Positions 1-19,250 of a stretch of 64,000 bases of DNA are shown here, piece by piece. This stretch comes from Hyalangium ruber. Lineage in GTDB: Bacteria > Myxococcota > Myxococcia > Myxococcales > Myxococcaceae. The position numbers and the translations under genes are program-made. Under the pieces are notes generated by a model. The model was not told the origin of the DNA and made no database searches. It worked only from the letters and a program-made list of their open reading frames with translations. Each line of letters starts with the position of its first letter. The stretch's first letter is position 1. The stretch lies in the NCBI RefSeq assembly GCF_034259325.1, contig NZ_JAXIVS010000014.1:248001-312000 (forward strand). Reading direction: 5' to 3'.

Positions 1-1740
1 CAGCGCGGTCGCCGCGCGCCGCAGCACATTGCCGTGCTGCTCCAGCGCCTCGCGGATGAGGTCGCGCTCCACCTGCTCCATGCGCGCCTTCAGCCCGCCT
101 TCCACCGAATTGCCGGCCGGGCGCAGGTTGGCGACCAGCGCCGGAGGCAGCAGCCGCCGCGTCACCATCTCTCCCGGCTGGGACAGCAGCACCGCGCGCT
201 CCATCACGTTGCGCAGCTCGCGCGCGTTGCCCGGCCACACATAGCCGAGCAGCGCCTCCTCGGCGTCCGGGGCGATGCCGCTCGCCGAGCGCTTCAGCGT
301 CCGGTTGAACATCTCCAGGAAGTGCCGCGCCAGCGAGAGGATGTCATCGGCGCGCTCGCGCAGCGGCGGAATGTCGATGGTGAAGCTGTTGAGCCGGTAG
401 AAGAGGTCCGCCCGGAACCGCCCGGCGCGCACCTCCTGGGCGAGGTCCCGGTTGCTCGCCGCCACCACGCGCACGTCCACGTGGCGCACCTGGGTGCCGC
501 CCACCGGCCGCACATCCCCGCCCTCCAGCACGCGCAGCAGCTTGGCCTGGAGGTTGGGCGTGGTGTTTTCGATTTCATCCAGGAAGATGGTGCCGCCGTC
601 GGCCAGTACGAACAGGCCCGGGTGGTCGGCCACCGCGCCGGTGAAGGCACCCTTCACGTGACCGAACAGCTCGCTCTCCAGCAGCGTCTCGGTCAGCGCG
701 CCGCAGTCCTGCACCACCAGCGGCACGTCCCCGCGGCCACTCATCCGGTGGATGATGCGCGCCAGCACCTCCTTGCCCGTGCCCGTCTCGCCCTGCAGCA
801 GCACCGCCACCCGGTGGGGGGCCGCCACGCGCACCAACTCCATCACCCGGTGCATCGCCGGGCTGGAGAAGCCCGGCCCCTCGCTCCCCGACGGCGCCGG
901 CGTCGCGGGCCCGCTGGTGAGCGCCCGTTCGCGCAGCAGGTTGCGCTCCAGCTCCAGCCCCATGCGCCGCTGCTCCGTGCGCACCCCGTACTCGCGCCCC
1001 GCGTCCAGCACGGCCTGCCGTACCATCTCCTCGTCCGGCGCGGGCCCCAGCGCGCGAAAGAGGCTGCCCGAGTTGAACAGGCCGATCAGCCGCTCCGGCG
1101 GCGCGGGCGCGCAGTAGACGATGCGCGCCGCCATGTCGCTCGGAGGCGTAGTGCCCGTGGTGTCCACCTCGTCCATGCGCCGCGCCGACAACTGCTCCAC
1201 CAGCGCCAGCGCCTGCACCTCGTCCCACCCGGCCACCAGCAGCACGCCCACGTCTCCGCGCGTGAGCAGCGCCTGCACCTCCAGGGGCGTCTGCGCGAAG
1301 CCCAGCCGCGCGTGCCCCTCCAGCGCCGCGCGGATGATGCGCATCTGCGAGTCGGCCGCGTAGGCCACCGCCACATGCAGCGCGCTCTCCAGCAGGTAGC
1401 GCACCAGCGTGACACGGTCGGAGCCCTCGAAGGCCCGGAACGCCACGCCCAGCGCCGTCACCGTCTCGCCCTCGGCCCCTTCCGTGTCGTGCCGCCAGCG
1501 CACCTCGCCCCGCACCCGGATGCGCACGTGCGAGTCCGGCAGGCTGAAGGCCATCTCCAGCTCCTGCCCCTCGCGCGGGCCCTCTCCCGAGCCCCCGCGC
1601 GGCATGGCCACCAGCCCAATCCCCGTCTCGCTGATGTTGACCGACCAGCACCCATGCAATGCGGGCTGCGTCACCACCTGCACGTACAGGGGCTTGCGAG
1701 GGCTGCGATCGACGAAGCTGGAGTCGCGGGCGTGCTTCAT
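1..1740 (-). CDS. PilZ / pseudo-receiver / sigma-54 activator (3' end outside window)
   Basis: Bacterial enhancer-binding protein that would activate sigma-54 RNA polymerase. From the ATG at 1740 the frame stays open to the window edge (580 codons). Residues 1 to about 100 look like a PilZ domain (NISETGIGLV, residues 36-45), suggesting c-di-GMP input. About 100-250 resemble a receiver fold, but the strand reading VGVLLVAG lacks the phospho-acceptor Asp. The AAA+ domain has Walker A GETGTGKE (about 316), GAFTGA (364-369), and Walker B with LDEI (about 390). The last visible residues, LIREALEQHGNVLRRAATAL, begin a Fis-type helix-turn-helix whose remainder is cut off. It is divergent from a DUF2378 gene that has a sigma-54-like promoter, an obvious candidate target. 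The family call is secure; the ligand and target are inferred. Confidence 0.9.
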   Translation of the reverse strand, partial: MKHARDSSFVDRSPRKPLYVQVVTQPALHGCWSVNISETGIGLVAMPRGGSGEGPREGQELEMAFSLPDSHVRIRVRGEVRWRHDTEGAEGETVTALGVAFRAFEGSDRVTLVRYLLESALHVAVAYAADSQMRIIRAALEGHARLGFAQTPLEVQALLTRGDVGVLLVAGWDEVQALALVEQLSARRMDEVDTTGTTPPSDMAARIVYCAPAPPERLIGLFNSGSLFRALGPAPDEEMVRQAVLDAGREYGVRTEQRRMGLELERNLLRERALTSGPATPAPSGSEGPGFSSPAMHRVMELVRVAAPHRVAVLLQGETGTGKEVLARIIHRMSGRGDVPLVVQDCGALTETLLESELFGHVKGAFTGAVADHPGLFVLADGGTIFLDEIENTTPNLQAKLLRVLEGGDVRPVGGTQVRHVDVRVVAASNRDLAQEVRAGRFRADLFYRLNSFTIDIPPLRERADDILSLARHFLEMFNRTLKRSASGIAPDAEEALLGYVWPGNARELRNVMERAVLLSQPGEMVTRRLLPPALVANLRPAGNSVEGGLKARMEQVERDLIREALEQHGNVLRRAATAL

Positions 1741-1748
1741 ACGTGAAT

Positions 1749-1769
1749 CTTCATGCTTCAAAAATGAAG
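1749..1769. promoter_or_regulatory. AT-rich inverted repeat upstream of the activator gene
   Basis: CTTCA-AAAA-TGAAG (1756-1769) is a perfect short palindrome, and CTTCAT (1749-1754) pairs with ATGAAG (1764-1769). It lies 9-29 bp upstream of the activator start codon in unusually AT-rich sequence. It could be an operator or part of the core promoter. Function is inferred from position only. Confidence 0.35.
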
Positions 1770-1853
1770 TATGCGCTTGTCCCGTCGGAAAATCACGCCT
1801 TGGCTGGCCTCCCATGACACAGAGGCTTCACTGCTGAAACCAGGCCGCCAGAC

Positions 1854-1876
1854 AACCCCTTGGATTCTCAGGGGTT
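1854..1876. promoter_or_regulatory. Inverted repeat AACCCCT-N9-AGGGGTT, candidate upstream activator site
   Basis: Perfect 7-bp arms separated by 9 bp lie just upstream of the sigma-54-like element at 1883-1898. Enhancer-binding proteins usually bind dyads upstream of -24, although normally farther away than this. It could equally be a repressor site or chance. Confidence 0.35.
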
Positions 1877-1882
1877 GGGGCA

Positions 1883-1898
1883 TGGCCCGGATCCTGCT
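1883..1898 (+). promoter_or_regulatory. Candidate sigma-54 (-24/-12) promoter for the DUF2378 gene
   Basis: TGGCCCGGATCCTGCT matches the consensus TGGCACG-N4-TTGCW at 10 of 12 defined positions and keeps the invariant GG-N10-GC spacing. Transcription would start near 1909, giving a leader of about 60 nt before the ATG at 1968. The adjacent divergent gene is a sigma-54 activator, which strengthens the reading. Confidence 0.5.
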
Positions 1899-1967
1899 CT
1901 TGGGCAGGGGCAGACGGCAGCGGTCTGCGGTCCTCTTCAACAGGTCCATCCGAAAGAGCCTCCACCC

Positions 1968-2591
1968 ATGCACGCGCAACTCGAGACGATACGGCCGGTG
2001 ATGGACCTGGATGTGGAGCGACAGCTTCGCCATCGAATGGCCATGGCGGGACCCACAGATACGGTTCGCGGAATGTTCTTCAACGGGGTCCTGGACGTAG
2101 CGCAGGTGCTCGGTGGAAGCGAGGCCGTGGACCGCTGCCGTGAAGTGTCGGACGAGAAGCGCTTCATCGACTTCTTCAACTATCCAGTCTTCGACTTGCT
2201 GCGCATGACGCTGGCGGCCAGCAACCACCTGGGGCTGCGCGCGGGCGGCGCCGCCGGGGTGCTGCGGCGTCTGGGGACGCAGGGCGCCAAGGACTTCCTG
2301 GCCTCCGCGCCGGGCAAGACGATGCTGCTGCTCACGGGCAACAACCCCCGGCGCCTGCTCAACCAGCTGCCCTCCAGCTACCGCACCGCCGTGAGCTTCG
2401 GTGAGCGGCGGATGATCTGGTCGGTGGGCGAGCGCAACGGCCGGCTGGTGGTCCAGCGCGACTTCATGCCCCCTGCCTACACCAAGGGCTTCCTGCAGGG
2501 GATGTTGGAGGCGGTAGGCGCACGAAACGTAAGTGTGAGCGGGCGACCGACCGGACTGTTGGACAGTGAGTACGAGCTGACCTGGCAGTAA
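1968..2591 (+). CDS. DUF2378 family protein (myxobacterial paralogous family)
   Basis: Predicted soluble protein of 207 residues. The stretch PTDTVRGMFFNGVLDVAQVLGG and the C-terminal half with PPAYTKGFLQGMLEAVG fit the DUF2378/TIGR02265 family, which is expanded in myxobacteria and has no established biochemical role. The frame is open from 1860, but that codon lies upstream of the putative sigma-54 promoter, so the ATG at 1968 is preferred; no strong Shine-Dalgarno sequence is visible. The gene is alone on its strand and divergent from a sigma-54 activator, which may control it. Family call is fairly confident; function unknown. Confidence 0.8.
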   Translation: MHAQLETIRPVMDLDVERQLRHRMAMAGPTDTVRGMFFNGVLDVAQVLGGSEAVDRCREVSDEKRFIDFFNYPVFDLLRMTLAASNHLGLRAGGAAGVLRRLGTQGAKDFLASAPGKTMLLLTGNNPRRLLNQLPSSYRTAVSFGERRMIWSVGERNGRLVVQRDFMPPAYTKGFLQGMLEAVGARNVSVSGRPTGLLDSEYELTWQ

Positions 2592-2686
2592 CGCGCGGGC
2601 GAAAGAGGCATTACCCAATCGCGCGGGAACAACACGATGCCGGACTCGTTGAGAGACGGCCTGGGATGATCCCCTGGGGATGAGGG

Positions 2687-2917
2687 ATGACGATGATGCG
2701 GCTGGATGAGGCGACGGTGCAGGCAGGCAAGGACGCGCAGCTGGTGCTGCCGCCCGAGTGCGTGTGCGGTGCGGGCTCGGCCCCGCGTCTGGCGCAGCCG
2801 GCCACGGTGCCCACCTGCTCCGAGTGCGGAGGCAGCCTCCTTCGGGCGGCCGAGTCCCCGGGCCCGGCTCGCCAGGAGCGCCGGCGCTTGCAGGAGTTCC
2901 TCAGCGCCTTCGTCTGA
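2687..2917 (+). CDS. Small hypothetical protein with paired Cys motifs
   Basis: Up to 76 residues; the true start may be the second or third ATG (2693 or 2696), which are better spaced from the purine-rich GGGGATGAGGG upstream. It contains CVCG and, about 18 residues later, CSECGG, a pattern that could bind one zinc ion as a degenerate zinc ribbon. The C-terminus is basic and helical. I do not recognise a family. The ribosome binding site and cysteine spacing favour a real gene, but the size leaves doubt. Confidence 0.45.
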   Translation: MTMMRLDEATVQAGKDAQLVLPPECVCGAGSAPRLAQPATVPTCSECGGSLLRAAESPGPARQERRRLQEFLSAFV

Positions 2918-3085
2918 AGTTTCAGCCGCAAGCAGTTTTGACGTCGGGTGACGGGTTTGCCCCCCTTGGCGGAGGATTGGGGTGGGGGGCATGCCCGTCA
3001 TCTTCTTTGTGGAGTGTGAGACAACCTGGGGTGGGGTGGTTCCGATAATGGAGGCGTAGCGACTGATCTCCTGGAGCCCGCACCC

Positions 3086-3907
3086 ATGACGCCGTCCCTG
3101 ACCCGCCGAGGGTCTTCCCGTACCACCGCCCCGGCCTCTTTCGCGACCCCGGCCAAGGCGGCGACCCGGAGCGCGCCCTCCAAGGGTGTGCCGGCCGCGG
3201 GCCTCGAGCGGGGCAACACGGGTGCGGCGGTGAAGCAGCTCCAGGACCGGCTCATTGACTTGCACTACCTGCCGGCCTCGGTGAAGCAGGGCGCGGGCTA
3301 CGGCAGCTTCGGGCCGATGACGGAGAGCGCGGTGAAGGCGTTCCAGTCGGACCGAGGGCTGCCGCAGGTGGGCAAGTTCGGCCCGGCCACGCGCGAGGAG
3401 CTGCAGCGGGCGCTCGCCGGACAGCCGCCGCTCAACGGCACGCCGGGGCCCGCGCCGGGCGGAGGCGTCTTCCCGGCGCCGCACGGCTTCGCCGCCATCA
3501 AGGCGACCTTCGGCGAGGCGGGCAAGAACATGGTGACGACGAAGCTGCCGGTGGGCCCTGGGGGCAAGCCGGTGGACGTCACCCTGCACGCGAAGATGGT
3601 GCCGGTGATGAAGGCGTGCCTGGAGGACGCCGCGAAGAAGGACCTGCTCAAGCACATCAAGACCTTCGACGGCATGTACCCGGGCTTCGTGCGCAACAAG
3701 AAGGACGCCAAGACGGGCAAGGACCTGCAGCCGCCGCAGCCCTCGGTGCATTCGTGGGGCGTGGCCTTCGACATCAACGCCAACCCGCGGCCGGGCAAGG
3801 TACACCCCGACCTGGTGAAGCACTTCAAGGAGTGGGGCTTCACCTGGGGCGGGGACTTCAAGGGTAACGTCGACCCGATGCACTTCCAGTACGCCAGCGG
3901 CTACTGA
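3086..3907 (+). CDS. M15-family peptidase with peptidoglycan-binding domain
   Basis: Cell-wall peptidase of 273 residues, probably a D-Ala-D-Ala carboxypeptidase or endopeptidase of the VanY/CwlK type. After a basic, Ser/Thr/Ala-rich N-terminus comes a PG_binding_1 domain (about 40-112; RGNTGAAVKQLQ, FGPATREELQ). The C-terminal domain carries zinc-ligand motifs H222-SWGVAF-D229 and DPMHF with H266. No Sec signal peptide is visible, so export, if any, uses another route; a phage-like or effector lysin is an alternative. GGAG lies about 10 nt upstream of the ATG. It is followed by 266 bp without a recognisable gene. Confidence 0.85.
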   Translation: MTPSLTRRGSSRTTAPASFATPAKAATRSAPSKGVPAAGLERGNTGAAVKQLQDRLIDLHYLPASVKQGAGYGSFGPMTESAVKAFQSDRGLPQVGKFGPATREELQRALAGQPPLNGTPGPAPGGGVFPAPHGFAAIKATFGEAGKNMVTTKLPVGPGGKPVDVTLHAKMVPVMKACLEDAAKKDLLKHIKTFDGMYPGFVRNKKDAKTGKDLQPPQPSVHSWGVAFDINANPRPGKVHPDLVKHFKEWGFTWGGDFKGNVDPMHFQYASGY

Positions 3908-4173
3908 GGCTGCCGAGCGCCCCCACTGGGACAAAATGCCTCAGGGTCCCTGCCCGGGAGGCCATCTACCCGAAAGGACAGGCTGTTCTCGGGGATGGGA
4001 GGGTGTGGCGCGACGCCACAATGCACACCCGCCCCAGTCCCCGCGAGCGCGAGCCGTGAAGGAGTCCCCTGGGATTCCAAGGCTTTGGCGCGGGACAGGG
4101 CGCGGCATCCGGGTTGCTCTGGAGCCTGCCCATGACCCCCCCGGCCCCTGGCCCGCGAAGGCGCGACGGAGCG

Positions 4174-4662
4174 TCACCCTTCGGGGCGCAGCGTGAGAAC
4201 CATCTCGATGTCGGCGCGCGCGTAGCCTGCCTCGCGCGACACCTCGGGGCCGGTGCGCGTGGTGACGAAGCCATGCTTGCGGTACAGGCCGATGGCCGGC
4301 GCGAGCTTCGTGTTCGACACGAGGTAGACGCGCCGGGCGTGGCGCTCGCGGGCGAAGCGGAGCACCTCTTCCATCAGCGCGTCACCCAGGCCGAGCCCTC
4401 GGGCCTCGGGCGCCACGGCCATCTTGCACAGCTCGAAGGTGTCCGCGTCCTCGCGGCGCAGCGCGCATGTGCCCAGCACCTGCCCGCCGTGGAGCGCGAA
4501 GAACACCTCGCCGCCGCCCGCCACGAAGGCGCGGTGCGGATCCGCGAAGCTGGCCAGATCCGCCTCTTCCAGCGCGAAGTCCTGTTCGATCCACTGCCGG
4601 TTGAGCCGGGCGAAGTGCTCGCGCAGGGACTCCTCGTAGCGAACGACCTTCGGTGTCGTCAT
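4174..4662 (-). CDS. GNAT family N-acetyltransferase
   Basis: Acetyl-CoA-dependent acyltransferase of 162 residues, a typical single-domain GNAT length. The acetyl-CoA pyrophosphate loop is visible as ARGLGLGDAL, and the distal part SNTKLAPAIGLYRKHGF is characteristic of the subgroup related to the acetyltransferase half of MarR-GNAT proteins. A strong ribosome binding site (CTGGAGGG) directly precedes the ATG. The substrate cannot be read from sequence. The gene is divergent from the giant adhesin gene across about 130 bp. Confidence 0.85.
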   Translation of the reverse strand: MTTPKVVRYEESLREHFARLNRQWIEQDFALEEADLASFADPHRAFVAGGGEVFFALHGGQVLGTCALRREDADTFELCKMAVAPEARGLGLGDALMEEVLRFARERHARRVYLVSNTKLAPAIGLYRKHGFVTTRTGPEVSREAGYARADIEMVLTLRPEG

Positions 4663-4709
4663 CCCTCCAGCGTACCGGACGTTGGAGACAGCCTTTTTGG
4701 TACCGCGCG

Positions 4710-4724
4710 TACAATCGATAAAAT
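4710..4724 (+). promoter_or_regulatory. Possible -10 region(s) for the giant adhesin gene
   Basis: The only AT-rich patch between the GNAT gene and the giant gene contains TACAAT (4710-4715) and TAAAAT (4719-4724), both near the -10 consensus. No convincing -35 accompanies them; TTGGTA at 4697-4702 is the closest. A start near 4731 would leave about 75 nt of leader. Confidence 0.3.
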
Positions 4725-4808
4725 CTCGCGAACTCGCCTGACTTCACAGGGACGAGACACGAAAGCCGCTCTGGTCCGTGGCGCTCAAACGTGTCTCGCA
4801 CATCTTTC

Positions 4809-15836
<11,028 letters not shown>

Positions 15837-15858
15837 AGCACCTGTAGACCTTTTCGGG

Positions 15859-15898
15859 CTCCTGTCCGTTGAAGGCGAGACCTATCAACGGACAGGAG
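15859..15898 (+). promoter_or_regulatory. Perfect 14-bp hairpin covering the next gene's ribosome binding site
   Basis: CTCCTGTCCGTTGA (15859-15872) and TCAACGGACAGGAG (15885-15898) are exact reverse complements around a 12-nt loop. The right arm contains the Shine-Dalgarno GGACAGGAG of the gene starting at 15906. No T-tract follows, so it is a poor intrinsic terminator; as RNA it would hide the ribosome binding site. It may act as a translational switch, a processing site, or a Rho-assisted terminator after the adhesin/OmpA gene. Confidence 0.65.
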
Positions 15899-15905
15899 TC
15901 ACCCG

Positions 15906-16841
15906 ATGCGAAGTGGAACCTCTCTTCTCGCAGCGCTCGTCGTGTGCCTTGCGAGCGGCACGGCCCTGGCGCAGTACTCGAAGTCGGCGGGGCTCAACGC
16001 GCCCACCGTCGCGGCCACCCAGGAGTACATGGACGAGCAGGGCCAGCGCCAGCGGCGCGAGGTGCAGGTCCGGGCGGCTCCCGACAAGCACGGCAATGCC
16101 GCGGGTAGCCAGCACGACCTGGCGGTGGACGGGGCCTTCGACGGGCAGACGGTGGCCGTCCTCCACTTCTATGCGATGGAGAACTTCGACTTCTCGCTGC
16201 CCAAGCAGGCGCTGGCGGAGAAGGGGTTCTCGGTCTACCGCTGGGTGGGCCGTGCCCCGAGCCCGGAGGAGCTGGAGGAGAAGCTGAAGAAGGCCTGCCA
16301 GCTGTGGATCATCTCCAGCGACCAGCGGCACCTCAACGAGAAGCACCTGGCGGTCATCAAGCGCTTCTTCGACAGCGGCAAGGGCGTCTACATCTGGGGC
16401 GACAACGAGCCGTACTACGCGGACGCGAACGCGGTGGCGCAGAAGCTGCTGGGCACCGAGATGCGCGGCAACCTGATGGGAGACCAGGTGGTGGGCCTGC
16501 AGAAGGGCGCGGGCAAGCCGGGGCTCTTGCCGCGCCACCTGCTGACGACGGGGCTCGAGTACATCTACGAGGGCATCACCATCGCCACCATCCAGCCGAA
16601 CCAGACGCTCACGCCGCTGGTGTACGGCTCGGAGGGCAACCTGGTGGCGGCCTTCCATGACCGTGGCGGCAAGCGGGCCATCCTGGATGGCGGCTTCACG
16701 CGGCTGTACGTGAAGTGGGACACCGCGGGCACGGGCCGCTACGTGAAGAACGCGGCGGCGTGGCTGGTGAACGTGGAGCGCTTCGGCGACACGGTGGTGG
16801 CCGAGCGGCTGCGCAAGGACGGCGCGCAGCCCCAGCAGTGA
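15906..16841 (+). CDS. Exported protein of unknown function, possible GATase-1-like fold
   Basis: A 311-residue protein with a clear signal peptide (MRSGTSLLAALVV..., cleavage after TALA). The body alternates strands and helices with segments such as LWIISSDQRHL, GKGVYIWGDNEPYYAD and RAILDGGFTRLYVKWD. This resembles class I glutamine amidotransferase-like (ThuA/IFT52-type) non-catalytic folds, but I cannot assign a family firmly. The start is fixed by GGACAGGAG 7 nt upstream, which is buried in a 14-bp hairpin. It is downstream of the adhesin/OmpA gene and could be co-transcribed with it. It ends next to the stop of the convergent gene. Confidence 0.75.
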   Translation: MRSGTSLLAALVVCLASGTALAQYSKSAGLNAPTVAATQEYMDEQGQRQRREVQVRAAPDKHGNAAGSQHDLAVDGAFDGQTVAVLHFYAMENFDFSLPKQALAEKGFSVYRWVGRAPSPEELEEKLKKACQLWIISSDQRHLNEKHLAVIKRFFDSGKGVYIWGDNEPYYADANAVAQKLLGTEMRGNLMGDQVVGLQKGAGKPGLLPRHLLTTGLEYIYEGITIATIQPNQTLTPLVYGSEGNLVAAFHDRGGKRAILDGGFTRLYVKWDTAGTGRYVKNAAAWLVNVERFGDTVVAERLRKDGAQPQQ

Positions 16842-16842
16842 G

Positions 16843-17775
16843 TCACAGCTTGGACAGGTGCGTGCCGACGCGGATGATGAAGCGCACCCGGCGCGGATCC
16901 AACCCACCCACCAGGCGCGACGGCTCGGGCCCGGAAAGCGGCCAGCCCTCACTCTTGGGGGAAGCCTCCCCCGGGTTCGGTGCCACCGCTCGTTCTATCT
17001 GGGGCGGCGGAGCCCGGCGGGACTCGAGCGGCGGCACGTGCTCCTCCACCTCGTGGCCAAAGAGCCACGCGCCGCACCGCCAGAGCACCTCGTAGCGTTG
17101 CTTGAGCAGGGTCCAGAAGCGGTTGCGCAGCCCGGAGGCCTCCAGCACGGGGGCCGGCGCGCCGCTCTCTCCCCCGCTCCAGGGCGCCAGCAGTTGCCGC
17201 AGGTTCGTCGCCACCTGCTCCGCCTCCTCGAGGTCCGCCGCCGTCACCGGCGAGCGCCCGGAGATGCTCGCCTCGTGGCGCTTGAGCAGGGCGGTGAGCG
17301 CCAGACAGTCCTCGACGACATTCTGCCGGCCGCCGCTCAGGGAACTCACCTCGTCCTCGGGCAGCAGGCCCACCGCGGCGAGCGCCTCGGCGGCCTTGAG
17401 CAGTTTGCGCCGCGCCCGCAGCGCCTGCTCGAACAGTGGACGGAAGGAGACGGCCCGTAGCTGGCGATGCACCTGGAGCGCGGCGAAGGCCAGGCCTTGT
17501 GCGAGCTGCGGGAGGGACCGCAGCTCCTCGAGTTTCACTCCGGGTAGAGCGCTGACCACGGCCTCCTGGGCGAGGACATGCTCGACACCTTGTTTCACGT
17601 TGTAGCAGGCGAGAGCGATATCGGCCCGACACTCCTCGACAGCACTGGCCTCCAGGGCCTGGGCGGGCGCGAGGAAGGCCTCGTATGCCGCTTGCGAGCC
17701 GAGCGCCTCCAACTCGGCCGCCTCCTCGGTGCCGAGCCCGGATGGCGTGGGTGTGGGGTCCCCTGGCTCGGGCAT
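16843..17775 (-). CDS. Hypothetical helical protein
   Basis: A 310-residue soluble protein with no signal peptide or membrane segment. It is predominantly alpha-helical and acidic in the first two thirds, with leucine- and alanine-rich helices containing ALQVHRQLRAV and ARRKLLKAAEAL; the C-terminal 70 residues are Pro/Arg-rich and look disordered before a final segment RRVRFIIRVGTHLSKL. I recognise no family. It converges with the upstream exported-protein gene, the two stop codons being adjacent, and is divergent from the phosphorelay operon. Confidence 0.65.
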   Translation of the reverse strand: MPEPGDPTPTPSGLGTEEAAELEALGSQAAYEAFLAPAQALEASAVEECRADIALACYNVKQGVEHVLAQEAVVSALPGVKLEELRSLPQLAQGLAFAALQVHRQLRAVSFRPLFEQALRARRKLLKAAEALAAVGLLPEDEVSSLSGGRQNVVEDCLALTALLKRHEASISGRSPVTAADLEEAEQVATNLRQLLAPWSGGESGAPAPVLEASGLRNRFWTLLKQRYEVLWRCGAWLFGHEVEEHVPPLESRRAPPPQIERAVAPNPGEASPKSEGWPLSGPEPSRLVGGLDPRRVRFIIRVGTHLSKL

Positions 17776-17934
17776 GCGGCGAGCCTAGCCGTGGGCCGAT
17801 CGGCCTCACAAGCTGCCCGAGAGGTTACCCTCACCCAGGGTCCCTGGTGCCTCGGCGGACGAGCAGGTTTCTAAGAAGGTGTGATCCGTCTCAAACCCGA
17901 CATCGTGTATCATGAGAGTATTGGGGGAGCGACT

Positions 17935-19242
17935 TTGAGCCAGACATCCCGGGTGGACAGCGAGTCTGAGAGCGCGGAGCCCACGAAGGCCACGCCACCT
18001 GGCAATGACACCTCCATGGAGCAGGTGCTCCAGTTCATCTCGAGGCTGAAGGCCGACGAAGCCAATGTGCGCTACCCGGTGGGACAGGGGCCGCTGGCGC
18101 CTGTGATTCAGGCCCTCAACGGGCTGGCCGCCGACATTGACTCGCGCCGCTCCTCGACGACCGATGCGTTCGGCATCCATGCCCTGGTCCGGCAGGCGCC
18201 CAGCACGATGATCGCGTACGACACCGAGCATCGGATCCGCTTCATCAACTCCATCCCTCCGGGAGTCAGTTCCGAGGAGATCGTCGGCCGGTCCGCCTAT
18301 GACTGGATCGCCCCGCATGACGTCGAGCGGGTGCGCGGTTTCTTCCAGAAGGTCCTCGAGACGGGCGAGCCCGTCGAGTACGAGACCCAGTCGACCCCCG
18401 AGGTGGGCAATGCCTGGTTCTCGGTGAGGCTGGGGCCGGTGCGCTCGGGCTCGGAGATCGTCGGCTTGACGCTGATCACCACCGACGTCACCGCCCAGAA
18501 GCTGGCCCAGCTGCGCCTGGAGGAGAGCCTGCGCCGGCTGGAGCAGTCCAACCGCGAGCTGGAGAGCTTCGCCTCGGTGGCCTCGCACGACCTGCAGGAG
18601 CCACTGCGGAAGATCCAGTCCTTCGGTGAGCGGCTGAAGTCCACCGCCGCCGAGGTGCTCAGCCCCGAGGCGCGCGACTACCTGGAGCGGATGCAGAACG
18701 CGGCCACCCGCATGCGCCGGCTCATCGACGATCTGCTGGCCTTCTCGCGGGTGAGCTCGAAGGCCCAACCCTTCGTCCCGGTGAACCTCTCCAACATCGC
18801 CGGAGACGTGGTGGGCGACCTGGAGGTCGCCATCGAGCAGGCGGGGGCCACGGTCACCGTGGGCCCGCTGCCGACGCTCAAGGCGGACCCCACGCAGATG
18901 CGACAGCTGTTGCAGAACCTGCTGAGCAACGCGCTCAAGTTCCGCCAGGAGAACGTGCCCCCGCGCGTCAACGTGCAGGCCACGGTGGACGCGAAACAGA
19001 AGCGCTGCGAGCTGCGCGTCGAGGACAACGGCATTGGCTTCGACGAGAAGTACCTCGGCCGCATCTTCAACCTGTTCCAGCGCCTGCACGGCCAGGGCAA
19101 GTACGCGGGCACGGGTATCGGCTTGGCCATCTGCCGAAAGATCGTCGAGCGCCACGGCGGAACCATCAGCGCCAGCAGCGTGCCCGGCCAGGGCGCCACC
19201 TTCATCGTCTCACTGCCACTCGAACCCCCCCAGAGCGTGTAG
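17935..19242 (+). CDS. PAS-domain sensor histidine kinase (phytochrome-type HisKA)
   Basis: Cytoplasmic kinase of 435 residues from the TTG at 17935, chosen because GGGGGAG lies 5 nt upstream; the frame is open from a GTG at 17881 but AAGGT there is too close. A PAS domain spans about 82-192 (IAYDTEHRIRFIN). The dimerisation/phospho-acceptor box is SFASVASHDLQEPLRKI with His218, a variant common in bacteriophytochrome-like kinases. The ATPase has NLLSNALKF, DNGIGF and GTGIGLAI boxes. No membrane segment. It is first of three co-directional genes 7-8 nt apart, with a single-domain regulator next, its probable partner. The signal sensed is unknown. Confidence 0.9.
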   Translation: MSQTSRVDSESESAEPTKATPPGNDTSMEQVLQFISRLKADEANVRYPVGQGPLAPVIQALNGLAADIDSRRSSTTDAFGIHALVRQAPSTMIAYDTEHRIRFINSIPPGVSSEEIVGRSAYDWIAPHDVERVRGFFQKVLETGEPVEYETQSTPEVGNAWFSVRLGPVRSGSEIVGLTLITTDVTAQKLAQLRLEESLRRLEQSNRELESFASVASHDLQEPLRKIQSFGERLKSTAAEVLSPEARDYLERMQNAATRMRRLIDDLLAFSRVSSKAQPFVPVNLSNIAGDVVGDLEVAIEQAGATVTVGPLPTLKADPTQMRQLLQNLLSNALKFRQENVPPRVNVQATVDAKQKRCELRVEDNGIGFDEKYLGRIFNLFQRLHGQGKYAGTGIGLAICRKIVERHGGTISASSVPGQGATFIVSLPLEPPQSV

Positions 19243-19250
19243 AGGATTCC

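Noticed and set aside
34-1746. A 570-codon plus-strand frame at the window start
   Set aside because: It is antisense to the sigma-54 activator, whose Walker A, GAFTGA and PilZ motifs are unmistakable; the plus-strand product is His/Arg-rich.
4103-4118. Sigma-54-like CGGCATCCGGGTTGCT with correct GG-N10-GC spacing
   Set aside because: It has three mismatches and no gene downstream on that strand; the following gene is convergent. Probably chance.
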